Source of the DNA: Candidatus Gastranaerophilales bacterium
Lineage (GTDB): Bacteria; Cyanobacteriota; Vampirovibrionia; Gastranaerophilales; Gastranaerophilaceae
Assembly: GCA_947628355.1 (NCBI GenBank)
Contig: CANQZO010000062.1
Location: forward strand, 1-9,777
Direction of reading: 5' to 3'
DNA length: 9,777 bases
Shown: one piece after another, positions 6,814-9,777 of the stretch
Layout: each line of letters starts with the position of its first letter
How positions within the stretch are numbered: position 1 is the first letter of the stretch
The notes under the pieces: generated by a model
Databases searched by the model: none
What the model saw: only the letters and a program-made list of their open reading frames with translations
What the model was told of the DNA's origin: nothing
Translations under genes and position numbers: made by a program

Positions 6814-8178
6814 TTATACTAACGAACTTTGCTGCATAATTTCATATTTTAAGGCTGAATTATCAGTATTAACAACTGCCGTATACGCTTTAGAAAGCAA
6901 TTTTTTAGCTTTTGTCTTATTTCCGTATGTAAGCATAATTTTTGCAGCTTCAAGGTAATTTTTAGCAAGATTTTCGCTGTCACCGATATCGGAATATCCT
7001 TTTGAAGCTGTCGCATAATACTTCATTGCACGTTCATTTTGGTCAATTTTTCTGCTGTTTTTTGCATTTTTTGCACTTATTATTGTTTTTGTTTTAGCGT
7101 CTTTTGTTTCATCCGCAGTTATATCGGATAAATCCATAAACATTAAAGCATTTTCCGTATCATATTTTTCAGCATGTATTTGGGCAAGATTAGCTAAGGC
7201 TTGACTTTGGAGTTTTAAATTATCACTCTCGCCCGAAAATGACACAGCTGCGCAATAATGCTCAACGGCAGGTGTTAATCTCACATAATCGTCATATATC
7301 CTGCCCATATACATGTGGGATTTAGCTTTAATGTTGTAATCACAGCTTGCTTGAGCGGCGCGGTCATAGTTGTATAGAGCTTCTTCCACCTCATCATAAT
7401 CATCATAAATTCTGCCCTGTTCATAATGGATTATGGCGCAGGCTTTATCATCGCCGATATCTTGAGCATATTCCATAACACGCTGAAAAGACTCTAACGC
7501 TTTTTCCTTTTGATTAATCTGCAAATACTTTTTAGCTTGAATAAACATTCTTTTTAACTGCGGATCGGAGGGAATGTATATTTCATCAGCCGGAGGCATA
7601 TTCACTGCCGTTTGATTATGTTCTAAAGCACTGTCATCTTCCGCTATTTCGCTTTGAGGAATTGGAGTTTCAACTTCCTCTGCTTCGTGCGGAGCTTTTA
7701 CTTCCGCCTTATAATCTATTTGCTGTAAAAATAACGCATCTACCCAATTTTCAACGACTTTTGAAGGTTTTTTTAAAGTATTTGTTATATATTCATCTAA
7801 AATTTGCGACGCGCTTTTTAAATTAGCTTGAATTATTTGTGCGTTTGGATTTTCTTTTTGTGCTTGATTTTCTATTAAACTTAAATAAGATGAAACCTCG
7901 GCTTTAATTTCATCGGGCGCACCTATTGCGTTTGCGGTATTTCTAAAATCTGATAAAACCTGTTCTATACCTATTCTGCGTCTTGTATAATCAATGGCAA
8001 CTTTTTCGCCGTTCGGGAAATAATTTGCACCGTTTGAATGCTGATTTTCCTGTCTGCTTTCTCTTTCAGCTTGGCGCGAAGATTGAGAACTTTTCTCATC
8101 TTCTTCTTTTTTGGTTATCGGTTTTTGCTGTATTCCCTGATATTGTCTTATATAGGCAGGGTAGATAGAATTATACAA
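6814..8178 (-). CDS. TPR-repeat (tetratricopeptide) protein of unknown function
   Basis: A 454-residue, apparently soluble cytoplasmic protein without signal peptide or membrane helix. Residues 17-57 are polar and low-complexity (Gln/Glu/Ser-rich). About 66-155 is predominantly helical and unrecognised, 156-205 is an acidic Pro-containing linker, and about 206-440 is a series of TPR-type helix pairs. Examples are KYLQINQKEKALESFQRVM (218-236), GRIYDDYDEVEEALYNYDRA (255-274), GRIYDDYVRLTPAVEHYCAA (292-311), LANLAQIHAEKYDTENALMF (328-347), ERAMKYYATASKGYSDIGD (382-400) and KNYLEAAKIMLTYGNKTKA (406-424). Such arrays are protein-interaction scaffolds. The start is TTG at 8178-8176, supported by AAGGCGG eight bases upstream and an in-frame stop 24 bases upstream; the first internal Met is residue 194, too late to be the real start. 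It lies 69 bp before trkA and diverges from the radical SAM gene. No evidence ties it to potassium transport. Confidence 0.8.
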   Translation of the reverse strand: MYNSIYPAYIRQYQGIQQKPITKKEEDEKSSQSSRQAERESRQENQHSNGANYFPNGEKVAIDYTRRRIGIEQVLSDFRNTANAIGAPDEIKAEVSSYLSLIENQAQKENPNAQIIQANLKSASQILDEYITNTLKKPSKVVENWVDALFLQQIDYKAEVKAPHEAEEVETPIPQSEIAEDDSALEHNQTAVNMPPADEIYIPSDPQLKRMFIQAKKYLQINQKEKALESFQRVMEYAQDIGDDKACAIIHYEQGRIYDDYDEVEEALYNYDRAAQASCDYNIKAKSHMYMGRIYDDYVRLTPAVEHYCAAVSFSGESDNLKLQSQALANLAQIHAEKYDTENALMFMDLSDITADETKDAKTKTIISAKNAKNSRKIDQNERAMKYYATASKGYSDIGDSENLAKNYLEAAKIMLTYGNKTKAKKLLSKAYTAVVNTDNSALKYEIMQQSSLV

Positions 8179-8183
8179 TTTTA

Positions 8184-8190
8184 CCGCCTT
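8184..8190 (-). promoter_or_regulatory. Ribosome binding site for the TPR gene TTG start
   Basis: AAGGCGG on the minus strand, with its AAGG core eight bases before the TTG at 8178. It decides the start, because no ATG or GTG occurs in frame between the upstream stop and this codon. Confidence 0.55.
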
Positions 8191-8292
8191 AATTGCACTT
8201 TATCCGCACTCTACTTTATTAAGTATCTTATTTTTTTAAACTTTTTACATACTCTGTTTAGTGTATTAATGATTTTTTTTTGTATTTCAATT

Positions 8293-8301
8293 TGATATAA
8301 T
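8293..8301 (+). promoter_or_regulatory. Extended -10 promoter of the radical SAM gene, giving a probable leaderless mRNA
   Basis: TGATATAAT is a perfect extended -10 element (TG-n-TATAAT, hexamer 8296-8301). The region 15-18 bp upstream is a T-run with no good -35, as is common for extended -10 promoters. Counting -7 as 8301 puts +1 at about 8308, which is the A of the start codon. No Shine-Dalgarno sequence lies in the six bases CAACTT between the box and the ATG. Confidence 0.55.
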
Positions 8302-8307
8302 CAACTT

Positions 8308-9303
8308 ATGTTTAGAAAATATAAAATCAATAAATTTAATGAAAAATGGGCGGGAAAAGAATTACTGTTTTGCCCGAGAATTTATGAAGATATATCTTTT
8401 ATGTCCATGGCAGTGCTTAAATGCTGTCATTGTTCAAGAATGCCGTATTCTCCGCCTGTTGTTTCACCATTTATATTTAAAAATTTTAATTTTGATGAAT
8501 ATTTAACTCACTTGGACAGAATTATGAAATCTAATCAAACAGTGAATGCAGTATGCAGGGGCTGTAAATTTCTGATAAAACAAGTTGTCCCGTCTTTGCC
8601 TTATGAAAAACAAATCACTTTTTTTACAATAAATCATTTTTCAAAATGCAACTCCAACTGCATTTATTGTGCAATCGGCAGAAAAACCGAGGATATAAAA
8701 TACAGGCTGCTCCCGATTATTAAACAAATGATTAAACAAAAAACAATTAATGATAACTGCCTTATTAACTGGGGCGGGGGTGAACCCTTATTATGCTCCG
8801 AGTTTGAGCAAATCGCCAAATTTTTCCATAAAAATAAAATAAGACAGGCAATAAACTCCTCGGGGATTGAGTTCTCTAATGTAATTCTTGACGGTTTAAA
8901 AGACGGTTCCATGAGCATTCAAATAAGTCCCGACGCAGGAACCGAAGAAACTTATAAAAAAATTAAACGCCAAGATAACTTTTACAGAGTTTGGGAAAAT
9001 ATTAAAAAATACGCACAATACCCCGATATGCTGTTTGTAAAATATATTTTCTTTTCTATGAGCGCTAATGAAAATGACGTTCGTCAATTCATTGAAAAAT
9101 GCAAAAAAGCGGGAGTTAAACATATTGTTATAGACTGCGAATCAAACAGCGCTAATAACCCGAGAAGCCCATTCGGAAATATTACAGACGAAATAATAAA
9201 TCTTGCAATCCTAATGAAAAAACTCGCGATAGAAAATAATATTGCTTATGAAATCTCATACCAATGGAGAGATGAACACAAACAAATGATAGAAAATGCT
9301 TAA
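8308..9303 (+). CDS. Radical SAM enzyme with N-terminal SPASM-like cysteine module
   Basis: A 331-residue protein with the radical SAM [4Fe-4S] motif CNSNCIYC (C114-x3-C118-x2-C121) and the SAM-binding GGGEP (156-160), followed by a partial TIM-barrel pattern (SIQISPDAGTEETYKKI, 203-219; KYIFFSMSANENDV, 245-258). Enzymes of this class cleave SAM reductively to start radical chemistry. Before the core, residues 22-86 carry C22, C39-C40-x-C42 and C83-x2-C86, a spacing like the auxiliary-cluster SPASM domain, which normally follows the core. This part may bind a second iron-sulfur cluster. No SPASM or other domain follows the core; the C-terminus stops soon after the barrel. ATG at 8308 is the first start after an in-frame TGA (8293-8295) and lacks a ribosome site; M32 and M34 are weaker alternatives. 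The gene is monocistronic, ending 43 bases before a terminator. The substrate cannot be inferred: no peptide precursor or sugar gene lies beside it. Confidence 0.87.
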   Translation: MFRKYKINKFNEKWAGKELLFCPRIYEDISFMSMAVLKCCHCSRMPYSPPVVSPFIFKNFNFDEYLTHLDRIMKSNQTVNAVCRGCKFLIKQVVPSLPYEKQITFFTINHFSKCNSNCIYCAIGRKTEDIKYRLLPIIKQMIKQKTINDNCLINWGGGEPLLCSEFEQIAKFFHKNKIRQAINSSGIEFSNVILDGLKDGSMSIQISPDAGTEETYKKIKRQDNFYRVWENIKKYAQYPDMLFVKYIFFSMSANENDVRQFIEKCKKAGVKHIVIDCESNSANNPRSPFGNITDEIINLAILMKKLAIENNIAYEISYQWRDEHKQMIENA

Positions 9304-9345
9304 AACAATTCTTCATTTTTTATAAGTTATCAATTAAAAGCAATA

Positions 9346-9381
9346 AAAGCGGGCAGGTGTTTTATATCACCTGCCCGCTTT
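9346..9381. terminator. Strong bidirectional intrinsic terminator
   Basis: A perfect 14 bp inverted repeat (9346-9359 with 9368-9381, core GCGGGCAGGTG) encloses an 8-base loop TTTTATAT. Read on the plus strand it ends in TTT(C)TT after the radical SAM gene. On the minus strand the stem is followed by TTTTATTGCTTTTAA, downstream of the pckA stop at 9398. It therefore serves both convergent genes, with the better U-tract for pckA. Confidence 0.92.
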
Positions 9382-9397
9382 CTTAAAACAAATCAGA

Positions 9398-9777
9398 TTA
9401 TACTCTGCATTTGGGTTTAGGACCTGCATTTACGATTTCTGACGGCATATTAGGATATTTAGCCTTGAAGTTATCTTCAAACATTTGAGCCAACTTATTG
9501 GCAGACTCGTCATAAGCGTTTTTATCAGCCCACATACCGCGTGCGTCAAGCATTTCATCAGGTACATTAGGACAGCTTGACGGGTAATCAACATTAAATA
9601 CGTCATGATGTTTAAATTCAACATTATCAAATGAACCGTTTAATGCTGCAGTTACCATAGCTCTTGTATAGCTTAATTTCATACGTTTAGCACCCGAAGC
9701 GGCACTTCCGCCTGCCCAGCCTGTATTTACCAAGTATACTTGTGTGCCGTATTTATCAAGTTTGTCGCCTAACATTT
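9398..9777 (-). CDS. pckA: Phosphoenolpyruvate carboxykinase (ATP), C-terminal part, cut by window edge
   Basis: PEP carboxykinase interconverts oxaloacetate plus ATP and PEP, CO2 and ADP at the junction of the TCA cycle and gluconeogenesis. Only the last ~126 residues are in the window; the frame is open to the right edge, so the Met codon at 9775 is internal. Features of the ATP-type family are present: VYLVNTGW, the Lys-Arg-Met and TRAM segment, ALNGSFDNVEF, the VFNVDYP-x-x-CPNVPDEML stretch, ANKLAQMFEDNF and a final NAGPK. Between NTGW and KRM there is AGGSAASGA, longer than the NGTG of the enterobacterial enzyme. The gene ends at TAA (9400-9398), then runs into the bidirectional terminator 16 bases further. 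No operon partner is visible on this side. Identification is secure; the catalytic P-loop (kinase-1a) and substrate residues lie outside the window. Confidence 0.93.
   Translation of the reverse strand, partial: MLGDKLDKYGTQVYLVNTGWAGGSAASGAKRMKLSYTRAMVTAALNGSFDNVEFKHHDVFNVDYPSSCPNVPDEMLDARGMWADKNAYDESANKLAQMFEDNFKAKYPNMPSEIVNAGPKPKCRV

Larger units (their letters stand above)
8179..8307. other. Divergent intergenic region between TPR gene and radical SAM gene
   Basis: This 129 bp AT-rich gap must contain start signals for both flanking genes. The plus-strand promoter is clear. On the minus strand only weak AT-rich -10 candidates are visible (for example GATACT near 8223-8228), so I do not assign one. 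I see no terminator, small gene or convincing operator palindrome. Confidence 0.5.

Noticed and set aside
8038..8295. Plus-strand open frame of 85 codons upstream of the radical SAM gene
   Set aside because: Mostly antisense to the TPR gene, made of Phe/Leu/Ile-rich sequence from AT-rich DNA, with no ribosome site; its end overlaps the promoter of the next gene.
9430..9630. Minus-strand 66-codon frame overlapping pckA
   Set aside because: It is out of frame with the well-matched PEP carboxykinase and has no features of its own.
1..9777. CRISPR arrays, tRNA or rRNA genes, insertion sequences, toxin-antitoxin or phage defence genes
   Set aside because: I looked on both strands and found no spaced direct repeats, cloverleaf-like sequences, transposase motifs or terminal inverted repeats; coding genes fill almost the whole window.

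Overview
The window is a compact, AT-rich (about one third G+C by eye) bacterial chromosome segment. It holds two gene ends cut by the window edges and seven complete genes. Good Shine-Dalgarno sites, sigma70-type extended -10 boxes, a TonB-like C-terminal domain and a TrkA/TrkH potassium system point to a low-GC, Gram-negative-type organism with the standard genetic code. A gut-associated non-photosynthetic cyanobacterial relative (Gastranaerophilales/'Melainabacteria') is my best guess from overall style. That is inference only; no marker gene here settles it. I see no rRNA, tRNA, CRISPR array, insertion sequence, phage gene or long repeat.

Layout. Positions 1-773 (+) carry the C-terminal ~60% of aroA (EPSP synthase, shikimate pathway). 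It runs tail-to-tail into a minus-strand block that fills 766-8178. In transcription order (right to left) that block is: a TPR-repeat protein (8178-6814), trkA (6744-5404), trkH (5397-3913), a membrane-anchored VWA-domain protein (3870-3199), a polytopic membrane protein with an FHA-like N-terminus (3188-1515), and a zinc-ribbon/single-TM/TonB-C-like protein (1497-766). trkA-trkH are tightly coupled. The last three genes are tightly spaced (10 and 17 bp) and have a plausible promoter of their own at the end of trkH, so they look like a sub-operon. To the right, divergent from the TPR gene, a radical SAM enzyme (8308-9303, +) has an extended -10 box placed so that its mRNA would start at the ATG. 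It ends at a strong bidirectional terminator shared with the 3' end of an ATP-type phosphoenolpyruvate carboxykinase gene (9398-9777, -).

How the genes fit together. TrkA (NAD-binding RCK regulator) and TrkH (ion channel subunit) make a potassium uptake system. The VWA / FHA-like / zinc-ribbon-TonB trio is the least explained part. All three are predicted inner-membrane proteins: one offers an extracytoplasmic metal-dependent adhesion (MIDAS) domain, one a cytoplasmic FHA-like domain on about eight membrane helices, and one a cytoplasmic zinc ribbon joined across the membrane to a TonB-type periplasmic domain. This suggests a trans-envelope complex of unknown role. It is the best candidate here for an undescribed system, but that is an inference from domain content and spacing. 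The radical SAM protein, with a cysteine-rich SPASM-like module placed before its catalytic core, is the second item of interest. The remaining genes are housekeeping.
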